Source of the DNA: Tyzzerella sp.
GTDB lineage: Bacteria > Bacillota > Clostridia > Lachnospirales > Lachnospiraceae
Assembly: GCA_017416155.1 (NCBI GenBank)
Contig: JAFQDE010000011.1
Coordinates: forward strand, 1 to 64,000
DNA length: 64,000 nt
Direction: 5' to 3'
Shown: positions 18,568-26,916 of the stretch, piece after piece
Layout of the letters: each line of letters starts with the position of its first letter
How positions within the stretch are numbered: the stretch's first letter is position 1
The notes under the pieces: model-generated
What the model saw: the letters and a program-made list of their open reading frames with translations, nothing else
The model's database searches: none
What the model was told of the DNA's origin: nothing
Translations under genes and position numbers: made by a program

Positions 18568-18598
18568 GTCCTGCTCCGAATGGGGCGGGACATTTTTT
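18568..18598 (+). terminator. Rho-independent terminator after the EamA remnant
   Basis: A 10-bp GC-rich stem (18568-18577 with 18582-18591, three G-U pairs), a GAAT loop and TTTTTT at 18593-18598. The 170 bases that follow, up to the hairpin at 18758, show nothing I can name. Confidence 0.85.
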
Positions 18599-18757
18599 GA
18601 AATTTTGTTCTTGCGTTTTCATACAGTTTGTACTAAAATGAAATTCCACACAAGAACAATCTTATATAAAGGAACGGTCAAGTTGTTTTATATCGATTAT
18701 CTTATTCTCGGTATCCGAGAGATTTTTTCAAAAAAATACAATTTAATAAAGTAAAAA

Positions 18758-18786
18758 TGTAGCGAATTGTTTTACGCTAAATTTTA
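18758..18786 (+). other. Hairpin upstream of the LPD3-like gene
   Basis: Two arms (AAAAT-G-TAGCG and CGCTA-A-ATTTT) pair around TAGCG/CGCTA. Unlike the hairpin at 51908, it does not cover the Shine-Dalgarno of the gene at 18806. Confidence 0.45.
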
Positions 18787-18805
18787 CAACAGGAGGAGTG
18801 CGCTT

Positions 18806-19381
18806 ATGCAGAATAAACAAGACAAAGAAGAAATGCTAGAACAGGTAGCGGATAGTAGTACCGAAAAAATTAATATTATCAAAGATGAAAATGGTAAAAG
18901 TATAGTTATTATTAATGACATACGATTTAAAGGTAGGCAACATATAGATTGGCAGGCAGTAGAACAATATTTAAAAGAATATGTGGGGCGCTATTATGAA
19001 ATAATAGAAACTTCTGATAAGATATATATTGGAACGGATTTTCCGAATGAATTGAAAGGTTCAGATGATACAACACGTCTTAAAGGCGCTAATGCAAAGG
19101 CTAAAGCGAATTCGACACAAGAAATTCCATTATTATTGGAGAATGCCACAAATAAAAGGTGGAGTGAGAATTTTAAAGATAAACATGGAGTGGATGCCAA
19201 ATTCGGCTGGTATCGATATACTTCACGTTTTGCGTTGCCAACGTATTCTAACGAAGGTGAATTGATGAGGTATAATGTTTTTCGAATTGAAATGCTTGTG
19301 AGACATGCATCAGATGAAAAGCTATATCTTTATGACATGGTTAATGTCAAAAAAGAAAAGGAAACAGAGTACCCCGCTTAG
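18806..19381 (+). CDS. LPD3-like family protein, copy A
   Basis: A 191-residue protein clearly homologous to the gene at 51954. Shared blocks include a KGRQHIDWQAVEQYLKEYVG versus KKKQYVEWKDVKEYLKRYVG segment, IYIGTDFPNE/IYIGPDFPNE, LKGANAKAKAN/LKGANVKAKAN, KFGWYRY/KYGWYRY and a closing LYLYDMVNVKKE/KYLYDIIDIKKE. I believe this is the LPD3 (large polyvalent protein-associated) family found in phages and conjugative elements, but I cannot confirm the name or a function. AGGAGGAG sets the ATG at 18806. It stands next to a scar of gene remnants, which fits a mobile origin. Confidence 0.7.
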   Translation: MQNKQDKEEMLEQVADSSTEKINIIKDENGKSIVIINDIRFKGRQHIDWQAVEQYLKEYVGRYYEIIETSDKIYIGTDFPNELKGSDDTTRLKGANAKAKANSTQEIPLLLENATNKRWSENFKDKHGVDAKFGWYRYTSRFALPTYSNEGELMRYNVFRIEMLVRHASDEKLYLYDMVNVKKEKETEYPA

Positions 19382-19419
19382 GCGATAGCCGTACGGTAAC
19401 AAACCTGTTTCCTTTTATA
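19357..19419 (+). terminator. Long-loop terminator overlapping the end of LPD3-like copy A
   Basis: AAAAGGAAACAG, formed by the last codons, pairs with CTGTTTCCTTTT after the stop, leaving a loop of about 38 bases and a T run. The copies at 50606 and 52447 keep a weaker GAAAC/GTTTC version of the same design. The gap from here to 19566 shows only a TATAAT-like box at 19532-19537. Confidence 0.6.
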
Positions 19420-19566
19420 TAAATATAGTAATTGATAATAGAAGATTTGTCAAGAAAATAAAATAAATTTACTCTATCATTGGACAAATTAGTACTTTAA
19501 TTCGTCAAAGTGTTGTGCTATACTAGTATATTATAATTTGATGAAAATGGAGAGGACGGAAGAAAG

Positions 19567-21318
19567 ATGTCTAACAAGAAAGTAATCATGCTTGGAAATG
19601 AAGCAATTGCACGCGGTGCATATGAAGCAGGTGTTAAAGTATCTGCAGCATATCCTGGAACACCAAGCACAGAGATTAGTGAAAATATTATTAAATATAA
19701 AGACGATATTTATTCGGAGTGGTCGCCAAATGAGAAGGTGGCAGCAGAGGTTGCAATCGGCGCAAGTATCTCAGGTGTACGTGCAATGGCGTGCATGAAA
19801 CATGTGGGACTTAATGTAGCGTCAGACCCACTCTATACCGTATCATATATGGGTGTAAATGGTGGTTTGGTATTAGTAGTTGCCGATGACCCGGGACTTT
19901 ATAGTTCGCAGAATGAGCAAGATACCCGGATGGTTGCAAGAGCAGCACAGGTGCCTGTATTAGAGCCATCTGACAGTATGGAAGCAAAAGAATATATGAA
20001 AGCAGCATTCCAAATTAGTGAAGTGTTTGACAGACCGGTTATATTAAGAACAACAACAAGACTTGCGCACTCACAAGGTTTGGTGGAACTCTGTGACCGA
20101 GAGGAAGTCGAAGATGTACCATATGAAAAGAACATTGCAAAGACGGTTATGATGCCGGGTAATGCAAAACTTCGCCATGTGGAGATTGAGAAGCGCAACT
20201 TGGAACTTGCAGAAGCAGCCAATACACTTCCAATTAACACAGTGGAAATGAACGATACGAAGATTGGTGTCATTACAAGTGGTATTCCATATCAGTATGT
20301 AAAAGAGGCACTTCCAAATGCATCGGTATTAAAGCTCGGTATGGTAAATCCACTTCCAAAGAAACTGATTACAGAGTTTGCTTCAAAAGTAGACACACTC
20401 TACATTATTGAAGAATTAGACCCAGTGATTGAAGAACAGGTAAAATCTTGGGGAATCAAAGCTGTTGGAAAAGAACTCTTTACAGTTCAAGGTGAATACA
20501 GTGCTAATATGATTCGCAAGGCCATTTTAAAAGAAGATATCGGAACAAAGGCTCCGGCAGCAGCGCCTGGAAGACCGCCGATTCTTTGCCCGGGATGTCC
20601 ACACAGAAGTGTGTACTATGTGCTGAACAAATTGAAAATGCACGTTGCCGGTGATATCGGATGTTATACACTTGGAGCAGTTGCACCACTTAGCGTTGTG
20701 GATTCTGTTATCTGTATGGGTGCAAGTATTTCCAGTCTTCATGGTATGGAAAAGGCAAAAGGAAAAGAGTACATCAAGAACTGGGTAGCAGCCATCGGTG
20801 ACTCTACATTCTTACATACAGGTGTGAACTCCCTGATGAACATGGTATATAACAAATCTACGGGAACGGTTATGATTCTTGACAACTCGACAACCGGTAT
20901 GACAGGACATCAAGACCATGCTGCAACAGGTAAGACACTGATGGGTGAACCTACAAATGCGATTGATATTCCAAATCTCTGCCGCGCAATCGGTGTGAAG
21001 AATGTTGTGGAAGTCAATGCGTTTGACATTAAGACATTAGAGAAGGTAATTAAAGAAGAAGTGGCAAAGGATGAAGTGTCTGTCATTATCACAAAGACTC
21101 CTTGTGTACTTTTGGATAAATCAAAGAAACCGGTATACATAGCACATTCGGACAAATGTAAGAAATGTGGTATGTGTATGAAACCGGGATGTCCGGCGAT
21201 GACAAAGAATGCGGACGGAACTATCCGTATCGATGATACGATGTGTACAGGTTGCGGTCTCTGTGAGACATTATGTAAATTCGACGCAATAGAACTTTTG
21301 AAGGCAGGTGACAAGTAA
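19567..21318 (+). CDS. iorA: Indolepyruvate ferredoxin oxidoreductase, alpha subunit
   Basis: A 583-residue TPP enzyme subunit that oxidatively decarboxylates aryl-2-oxoacids (indolepyruvate, phenylpyruvate) to aryl-CoA and passes electrons to ferredoxin. The N-terminal pyruvate:ferredoxin-type domain begins with GNEAIARGAYEAGVK and AAYPGTPSTE; the TPP-binding half shows LCPGCPHR and GDIGCYTLG; the C-terminus has two [4Fe-4S] ferredoxin motifs, CKKCGMCMKPGC and CTGCGLCETLC. It overlaps iorB by one base, and together with the CoA ligase and ACT protein forms a four-gene operon. Confidence 0.95.
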   Translation: MSNKKVIMLGNEAIARGAYEAGVKVSAAYPGTPSTEISENIIKYKDDIYSEWSPNEKVAAEVAIGASISGVRAMACMKHVGLNVASDPLYTVSYMGVNGGLVLVVADDPGLYSSQNEQDTRMVARAAQVPVLEPSDSMEAKEYMKAAFQISEVFDRPVILRTTTRLAHSQGLVELCDREEVEDVPYEKNIAKTVMMPGNAKLRHVEIEKRNLELAEAANTLPINTVEMNDTKIGVITSGIPYQYVKEALPNASVLKLGMVNPLPKKLITEFASKVDTLYIIEELDPVIEEQVKSWGIKAVGKELFTVQGEYSANMIRKAILKEDIGTKAPAAAPGRPPILCPGCPHRSVYYVLNKLKMHVAGDIGCYTLGAVAPLSVVDSVICMGASISSLHGMEKAKGKEYIKNWVAAIGDSTFLHTGVNSLMNMVYNKSTGTVMILDNSTTGMTGHQDHAATGKTLMGEPTNAIDIPNLCRAIGVKNVVEVNAFDIKTLEKVIKEEVAKDEVSVIITKTPCVLLDKSKKPVYIAHSDKCKKCGMCMKPGCPAMTKNADGTIRIDDTMCTGCGLCETLCKFDAIELLKAGDK

Positions 21319-21887
21319 TGGCAACGAAAAATATTATGATTGTAGGTGTAGGCGGTCAGGGAACGCTTCTTACCAGCCGTATTTTAGGCGGACTTGCCAT
21401 TGCAGGCGGTTATGATGTGAAACTTTCAGAGGTTCATGGTATGGCACAGCGCGGTGGAAGTGTTGTTACATTTGTGCGCTATGGTGACAAGGTGGCAGAA
21501 CCGATTGTAGAAGAAGGTCAGGCAGATGTCATCATCGCATTTGAGAAATTGGAAGCACTTCGCTATTCACATTTCTTGAAAAAGGACGGAGCTCTCATTA
21601 TCAATGACTGGAGAATTGATCCGATGCCGGTTGTTATCGGTGCGGCTCAGTATCCGGAAAATATTATTGAGAACCTTTCAAAAGAGCATAAAGTATATAC
21701 GGTGAATGCGACAGAAGAGGCAAAGAAACTCGGCAATTCTAGAGTGTTTAATATGATTGTACTTGGTATTGCTGCACAGCACATGGATTTTGCGAAAGAA
21801 ACTTGGTACGAAGTAATTGAAAACACAGTACCGCCAAAGACAATCGATATTAATAAACAAGCTTTTGAAGTTGGATACAACATGTAG
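21318..21887 (+). CDS. iorB: Indolepyruvate ferredoxin oxidoreductase, beta subunit
   Basis: A 189-residue gamma-type (POR_N-like) partner of IorA. The N-terminus IMIVGVGGQGTLLTSRILGG is the conserved glycine-rich opening of this family, followed by SEVHGMAQRGGSV. Start and stop of the two genes overlap (TAATG), so expression is coupled and a one-to-one complex is expected. Length agrees with archaeal and clostridial IorB. Confidence 0.93.
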   Translation: MATKNIMIVGVGGQGTLLTSRILGGLAIAGGYDVKLSEVHGMAQRGGSVVTFVRYGDKVAEPIVEEGQADVIIAFEKLEALRYSHFLKKDGALIINDWRIDPMPVVIGAAQYPENIIENLSKEHKVYTVNATEEAKKLGNSRVFNMIVLGIAAQHMDFAKETWYEVIENTVPPKTIDINKQAFEVGYNM

Positions 21888-21904
21888 AACAGGAGGAAGG
21901 TGCC

Positions 21905-23218
21905 ATGGAATGGACAGAACGCTATTTTGACAAAGAAAAGGAATGTATGAGCAGAGACGAAATGACTGCTCTGCAGAGCGAGAGATTAGTGAAGCAGGTT
22001 GCTAACGTTTATAATAACGTTGCCTTCTATAATAAGAAAATGAAGGAACTCGGTATTGAACCGGGGGATATCAAAGGAATTGAAGATATCAATAAACTTC
22101 CTTTTACCACAAAAGAAGACCTTCGCGACAACTATCCGTTTGGACTTTTGGCAGTTCCAAAATCAAAGGTTGCCAGAGTGCAGGGTTCTTCCGGTACCAC
22201 AGGAAAATTAACACTTGCTTCTTATACACAGGCAGATACAGAACTGTGGGGTGAGTGTGTGGCTCGTTGCATGACAATGGCAGGTCTGACTGATGAAGAT
22301 ATCATACATACATGCTACGGCTACGGTTTGTTCACGGGCGGACTTGGAATTGATTTTGGCGCGAGAAAATTAGGTGCAATGGTCATTCCAATGTCTTCGG
22401 GAAATACACAGAGACAGATGATGTGCATGGAAGACTTCGCTGCCACAGCAATCGCATGTACACCTTCTTATGCACTTTACCTTGCAGAATCACTTCGTGA
22501 CGCAGGATTAGTAGATAAATTAAAAATAAAAGCGGGTATTCTCGGTGCTGAACCATGGACAGTAGAGATGAGAGAGCAGATTGAAAGCATTCTTGGAATC
22601 AAGTGCTTCGATATCTATGGACTATGTGAGATTTTAGGGCCGGGTGTTGCGATGGAATGTGTTCATCATAAGGGACTTCATATTCACGAAGATTATTTCT
22701 ATCCGGAAATCTTAAATCCGGCTACAAACGAAGCATGTGCAGACGGTGAGACGGGAGAACTTGTATTTACAACACTTACCAAAGAGGCAATGCCATTGAT
22801 TCGATATAGAACCAAAGACCTTACAAGCATCGACCACAGCGTTTGTGATTGCGGAAGAACTCTTCCGAGAATTTCAAAATTCAAGGGACGTACTGACGAT
22901 ATGAAAGTTATTCGTGGTGTCAATGTATTCCCGACTCAGGTAGAAGCTGCGCTTCTCAGCATGGGTGGAGAGGTTGCACCTCATTACATGATGATTGTAG
23001 ACCGTGAAAATAACATGGATAAATTAACTGTTATGGTAGAAGTAGACGAGCGTTACTTCTCAGATGAAATCCGTGAATTAGAAGGACTGAAGAATAAGAT
23101 TGCGGGTGTATTAAAACAGGCACTTGGAATCGCAGTTCATGTAAAATTAGTTGAGCCTAAGACGATTGCACGTAGCGAGGGAAAAGCCAAACGTGTCATC
23201 GATAATAGAAATCTCTAG
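21905..23218 (+). CDS. paaK: Phenylacetate-CoA ligase (AMP-forming)
   Basis: A 437-residue adenylate-forming ligase that activates arylacetates to CoA thioesters. The ATP-binding loop is GSSGTTGKLTLASY, with the following motifs GLCEILGPGVAMEC and YRTKDLTSI, and a C-terminal domain ending in IARSEGKAKRV, which carries the catalytic lysine. In this operon it probably works in the opposite sense to aromatic catabolism in aerobes: it conserves ATP from the aryl-CoA made by IorAB, as in amino acid fermenters. This directionality is inference. AGGAGG precedes the ATG. Confidence 0.92.
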   Translation: MEWTERYFDKEKECMSRDEMTALQSERLVKQVANVYNNVAFYNKKMKELGIEPGDIKGIEDINKLPFTTKEDLRDNYPFGLLAVPKSKVARVQGSSGTTGKLTLASYTQADTELWGECVARCMTMAGLTDEDIIHTCYGYGLFTGGLGIDFGARKLGAMVIPMSSGNTQRQMMCMEDFAATAIACTPSYALYLAESLRDAGLVDKLKIKAGILGAEPWTVEMREQIESILGIKCFDIYGLCEILGPGVAMECVHHKGLHIHEDYFYPEILNPATNEACADGETGELVFTTLTKEAMPLIRYRTKDLTSIDHSVCDCGRTLPRISKFKGRTDDMKVIRGVNVFPTQVEAALLSMGGEVAPHYMMIVDRENNMDKLTVMVEVDERYFSDEIRELEGLKNKIAGVLKQALGIAVHVKLVEPKTIARSEGKAKRVIDNRNL

Positions 23219-23230
23219 GAGGTAAGAGGA

Positions 23231-23662
23231 ATGACAATTAAACAATTATCTGTATTTTTGGAAAATAGAGAAGGACGTTTAGATGAGGTGCTTTCTACAC
23301 TTGGAGCAAATGATGTAAATATTGTGGCCTTAAGTCTTGCAGATACAGCAGACTACGGCATGCTTCGTATGATTGTTTCTGACCCGCAAAAAGGGAGAGC
23401 AGTGCTAAAAGAAGCAGGCATCACGTCTATGCTTACAGATGTTGTAGCACTACGTGTACCACATGCAACAGGATCACTTAGCAAAGCCATGCATGAACTG
23501 ATGGCAGGAGGTGTCAATGTAGAGTATATGTATGCATTTGCAAACGGTGTAGATGCATCAGCCATTTTGAAATCTGATAATCCTGAAAAAGTTGTTGCAA
23601 TTTTAAAAGAGAATGGATTTGATGTGTGGGAAGCTGATGAGGCATATCACGCGAATTGTTAA
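23231..23662 (+). CDS. Tandem ACT-domain protein
   Basis: A 143-residue protein of two ACT domains (about residues 1-70 and 71-143): QLSVFLENREGRLDEVLSTL and VDVVALRVPH-type second unit with GSLSKAMHELMAGGVNVEYM. ACT pairs bind amino acids and regulate enzymes. It is almost always found beside iorAB/paaK in Clostridia and probably senses an aromatic amino acid, but its target is unknown. GGAGG lies directly before the ATG and 12 bases after paaK. Confidence 0.88.
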   Translation: MTIKQLSVFLENREGRLDEVLSTLGANDVNIVALSLADTADYGMLRMIVSDPQKGRAVLKEAGITSMLTDVVALRVPHATGSLSKAMHELMAGGVNVEYMYAFANGVDASAILKSDNPEKVVAILKENGFDVWEADEAYHANC

Positions 23663-23669
23663 TAAAGAC

Positions 23670-23699
23670 AAAAAAGAATCGGGCTCCGATTCTTTTTTT
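23670..23699 (+). terminator. Terminator of the iorAB-paaK-ACT operon
   Basis: A perfect 13-bp stem (AAAAAAGAATCGG and its complement) around a GCT loop, ending in T7. The following 178 bases to the end of the convergent gene are AT-rich with no feature I can support. Confidence 0.9.
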
Positions 23700-23877
23700 G
23701 TTTTCTTTTTTTGAGTTATATGGTATAATTAATAAACTGAATCACATTCAGGGTGTCTATAATCAACAAAAAATTCCTTAAAACGCGTCAGGAAATTCGA
23801 ATTCGTGTGTATATATTATAAAAAGGGTAAATATATCTTTTTTAAGACAAAAAGATTTTATAAAGCTTATACCATTT

Positions 23878-24324
23878 TTATTCTAAATTGATCAAATTTT
23901 CAATAATTATAGTATAAGCAACACATATTTCTTTGGAAACCGGACAAATCATTTTATCAGTGCAAAGTAAATTGCAGAGCGAATCACGAGACTTTATGTA
24001 ATTATATAATAGCTCGAGAAATTCTTTGTTAGATGGCTTGCTTGTGCAGAATTTACTTCCGAAGATTTTGAGAATTAAGAATTTGTTTTGAACAGAGTGT
24101 TTCCATATAATTTCAATAGCTTTGCGTATGTTCCGTTCAACACAAGTGTCGGAAGTGTGAAATTCTCTTGCTATGTCAAGATATAAAACCTTTGTAATGC
24201 TCGCAAGAACGCTTTCATCTTGCTCAATAAGCTCAATTGCATACAGGATATAATCATATCCACTGTATGATTTGCCGATTCCCAGTTGGTGCAAAATACT
24301 GTTTGTAGTGAATTTATCCTCCAT
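23878..24324 (-). CDS. Spo0A C-terminal-domain-like DNA-binding protein
   Basis: A 148-residue stand-alone protein resembling the DNA-binding domain of Spo0A: ILHQLGIGKSYSGYDYILYAI, a middle TKVLYLDIAREFHTSDTCVERNIRKAIEIIWKHS, and a long C-terminal helical tail. The Spo0A match (VYPEIAKKYxTTPSRVERAIRHAIE) is close, but the receiver domain is absent and the C-terminal tail is unusual. It may regulate or interfere with Spo0A-type control. The start is the ATG at 24324, behind GGAGGAAAC; the longer frame has no ribosome binding site. It is divergent from the sigma factor gene at 24500. Confidence 0.75.
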   Translation of the reverse strand: MEDKFTTNSILHQLGIGKSYSGYDYILYAIELIEQDESVLASITKVLYLDIAREFHTSDTCVERNIRKAIEIIWKHSVQNKFLILKIFGSKFCTSKPSNKEFLELLYNYIKSRDSLCNLLCTDKMICPVSKEICVAYTIIIENLINLE

Positions 24325-24499
24325 CGTGTTTCCTCCATGCATATGCATATAGTTATATCGTAATCCCAGACAATAAAGAACACAACAAAATTGATTCGAC
24401 TTTAATCGACATAAAAATTTTTGAAAACAAGTATTTATAAAGCGATCATCTTGTGTTACAATATCTAAAAGTGGGTTACATAAGTAGAGGTCGAGAATC

Positions 24500-25045
24500 A
24501 TGGAATACAAGATGATAAAAGATGAAAAGTTTGATCGGATTTATCGAACTTATCAGAACGATGTTTTTAAAATAAGTTTATATTATACGAAGGACGAGTA
24601 TATTTCACAGGATATTACCCAGAAGGTGTTTTATCATTTTTTCCTTCATTTAGATAATGTGAAAAAAGATAGTATACGCGCATACTTAATACGATCCGCT
24701 AGAAATCTGTCGTATAACTGGTTGCGGGATACCAAACGGGAAGTAAATGGGGTTCTTTTGGATATCATTCCGGAGGAGAACGTACCGCAGTATAGCACAG
24801 AGGATGAGTATATTCGCGATGAAGAGGAACGCGAGAGAAAGGTATTCGTAGCCATGCTTATGGAGCGCCTGCGCGAAGAGAATGAGTCATGGTACGATGT
24901 TGTGAATCTCGTCTTCTGCATGGAGAAGCCTCATGATTTGGCAGCAAAAGAGTTGGGAATCACCAGAGAGGTTCTGTATAATAGATTGTATCGGGCGAAG
25001 AAGTGGCTTCGCAAGAAATTTGAAGATGAATATAATAAGTTGTAA
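24500..25045 (+). CDS. Sigma-70 family RNA polymerase sigma factor (ECF-like)
   Basis: A 181-residue sigma factor with region 2 (YRTYQNDVFKISLYYTKDEY, then QDITQKVFYHFFLHLDNV) and region 4 (DLAAKELGITREVLYNRLYRAKKWLRKKF). The inter-region linker is acidic (DEYIRDEEERERK). It has no adjacent anti-sigma gene. The divergent Spo0A-C-like gene, 175 bases away, and the TPR lipoprotein gene after it could be its targets or partners. The ATG at 24500 is in good distance from AGAGGT. Confidence 0.85.
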   Translation: MEYKMIKDEKFDRIYRTYQNDVFKISLYYTKDEYISQDITQKVFYHFFLHLDNVKKDSIRAYLIRSARNLSYNWLRDTKREVNGVLLDIIPEENVPQYSTEDEYIRDEEERERKVFVAMLMERLREENESWYDVVNLVFCMEKPHDLAAKELGITREVLYNRLYRAKKWLRKKFEDEYNKL

Positions 25046-25063
25046 ATAAGGTTGACCAAATAA

Positions 25064-25106
25064 GGAACATCATTCATAATAAATTTATGCATGATGTTCC
25101 TATTGT
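25064..25106 (+). terminator. Terminator-like hairpin after the sigma factor gene
   Basis: A 10-bp perfect stem (25064-25073 with 25091-25100), extended by A-T pairs, followed by TATTGTTT. The U tract is weak. Confidence 0.55.
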
Positions 25107-25136
25107 TTAGGGCATATTACGAAGTAAGAGGTAGTT

Positions 25137-25649
25137 ATGAAGAATATAGCAGGATTAATAGTAGTGTTGCTTTTGTTGACGGGATGCGCAGGTAATATGA
25201 AAGATGGAGTTGCTTTACTGGAAAAGGGTGAATATCAACAGGCAGCGGAAGCATTTGAGAAGGATATTAAAAAAGAGCGAAATCTGGATGAAGCATATCA
25301 TGGACTCGGAATTGCTTACTTTGAACTTGAAGATTATGAGGCTGCAGTAGAAGCATTTGAGCTTGCGTTAAAGCATGACACAAAGGTAACAGCAATACTT
25401 TGTTCTTTTTTGGGTGCGAGTTATCTGGAAACAGAGGAATATGATAAAGCACTGGATGCCTACGAGCGTGGGTTGTCATGTGAAGATTTGACAGAGGAAC
25501 TGGAGCAAGAGATACAATTTAATCTGATTGCAGTCTATGAAAACATGGCAAATTGGGATGCCGCAAAAAAGCAGATGGATAAGTATGTGGATAAATATCC
25601 GGAAGACAGTCGAGTGCAAAAAGAGGCAGAGTTTTTAGAGACGAGGTAG
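25137..25649 (+). CDS. TPR-repeat lipoprotein
   Basis: A 170-residue lipoprotein. The signal sequence ends in the lipobox LLTGC, with the acylated cysteine at residue 18. The mature part is three to four tetratricopeptide repeats (GEYQQAAEAFEKDIKKERNL, DEAYHGLGIAYFELEDYEAA, EEYDKALDAYERGLSC, NWDAAKKQMDKYVDKYPED). TPR lipoproteins act as assembly or scaffold factors outside the membrane; the partner is unknown. It lies directly before hflX (9-base gap), probably in one transcript. Confidence 0.85.
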   Translation: MKNIAGLIVVLLLLTGCAGNMKDGVALLEKGEYQQAAEAFEKDIKKERNLDEAYHGLGIAYFELEDYEAAVEAFELALKHDTKVTAILCSFLGASYLETEEYDKALDAYERGLSCEDLTEELEQEIQFNLIAVYENMANWDAAKKQMDKYVDKYPEDSRVQKEAEFLETR

Positions 25650-25658
25650 AGAATATAT

Positions 25659-26906
25659 ATGGCAGAGATGATTGATTTAAAAGAGATGCAGGAGCGCGTC
25701 ATCTTAGTCGGTGTCAGCACGAGCGACCATGATGATACGGAGAAATCTTTGGATGAATTAGAGGAGTTGGCAGCTACGGCGGGAGCTGTGACGGTAGGAC
25801 GAGTCATTCAGAATTTAGACCAGATTCATCCGGGGACCTATGTGGGTAAAGGAAAATTAGATGAAATCAAGGATTTGATATGGGAGACGGAAGCGACAGG
25901 TATTATCTGTGACGACGAACTTTCTCCGATTCAACTTGGAAATATGGAAGACGTACTGGATACGAAGGTTATGGACAGAACCTTGATTATCCTAGATATC
26001 TTTGCAGGGCGTGCTTCAACAAATGAAGGGAAAATTCAGGTAGAGTTAGCGCAACTGAAGTACCGCCAGTCAAGACTGACCGGCCTTGGCAAATCCCTAT
26101 CAAGACTCGGAGGCGGAATCGGTACGAGAGGTCCCGGTGAAAAGAAACTGGAAATGGACAGGCGTCTGATTCGCGACCGCATTGCACAACTCAATCGTGA
26201 ACTTAAGGATGTGAAACGTCACCGTGAGATTACGAGAGAGCAGAGAAGTAGAAATAAGATTCCGGTAGTTGCTATTGTGGGATATACGAATGCCGGAAAA
26301 TCCACTTTATTAAACACACTGACCGGTGCAGGTGTGCTGGAGGAGGACAAGTTGTTTGCAACACTTGACCCGACAACACGTAACCTGAAGCTTCCGAGTA
26401 AGCAGGAAGTACTTATGACGGATACGGTAGGGTTTATACGAAAACTCCCTCATCATTTGATTGAGGCATTCCGAAGTACCTTAGAGGAAGCAAAATATGC
26501 CGATATTATTCTTCATGTAGTGGATGCGTCAAACCCACAAGTGGATGAGCAGATGTATATTGTGTATGAGACACTCACCAATCTGGAAGTAAAGAATAAG
26601 CCAATTATCACTGCATTTAATAAGCAGGATAAAGTGGAAGGAGAAACTATTCTCCGTGATTTCCGTGCAGATCACATTGTGCGTATTTCTGCAAAACATG
26701 GAGATGGTTTAGAAGAATTGAAGAGTATCATCGAAGAGATTTTGCGAGGACAAAAAATTTTGATTGAGAAGATTTACGATTATTCGGAAGCAGGAAAGAT
26801 TCAGATGATTCGCAAATATGGTGAACTGCTTGAGGAAGAATACCGTGGTGAGGGCATTTACGCAAAAGGTTATGTGCCTGCGGAAATCTACGAGAAAGTG
26901 AATTGA
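25659..26906 (+). CDS. hflX: Ribosome-associated GTPase HflX
   Basis: A 415-residue GTPase that splits stalled or stressed ribosomes. The HflX N-terminal domain (residues 1-180) has VGRVIQNLDQIHPGTYVGKGK and the glycine-rich LSRLGGGIGTRGPGEKKLE linker; the G domain shows G1 GYTNAGKSTLLN, G3 DTVGF, G4 NKQD. A short C-terminal domain completes it. The start at 25659 follows the preceding gene closely, with a weak purine-rich region upstream. AddB follows after 10 bases. Confidence 0.94.
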   Translation: MAEMIDLKEMQERVILVGVSTSDHDDTEKSLDELEELAATAGAVTVGRVIQNLDQIHPGTYVGKGKLDEIKDLIWETEATGIICDDELSPIQLGNMEDVLDTKVMDRTLIILDIFAGRASTNEGKIQVELAQLKYRQSRLTGLGKSLSRLGGGIGTRGPGEKKLEMDRRLIRDRIAQLNRELKDVKRHREITREQRSRNKIPVVAIVGYTNAGKSTLLNTLTGAGVLEEDKLFATLDPTTRNLKLPSKQEVLMTDTVGFIRKLPHHLIEAFRSTLEEAKYADIILHVVDASNPQVDEQMYIVYETLTNLEVKNKPIITAFNKQDKVEGETILRDFRADHIVRISAKHGDGLEELKSIIEEILRGQKILIEKIYDYSEAGKIQMIRKYGELLEEEYRGEGIYAKGYVPAEIYEKVN

Positions 26907-26916
26907 GAGGAAGAAA

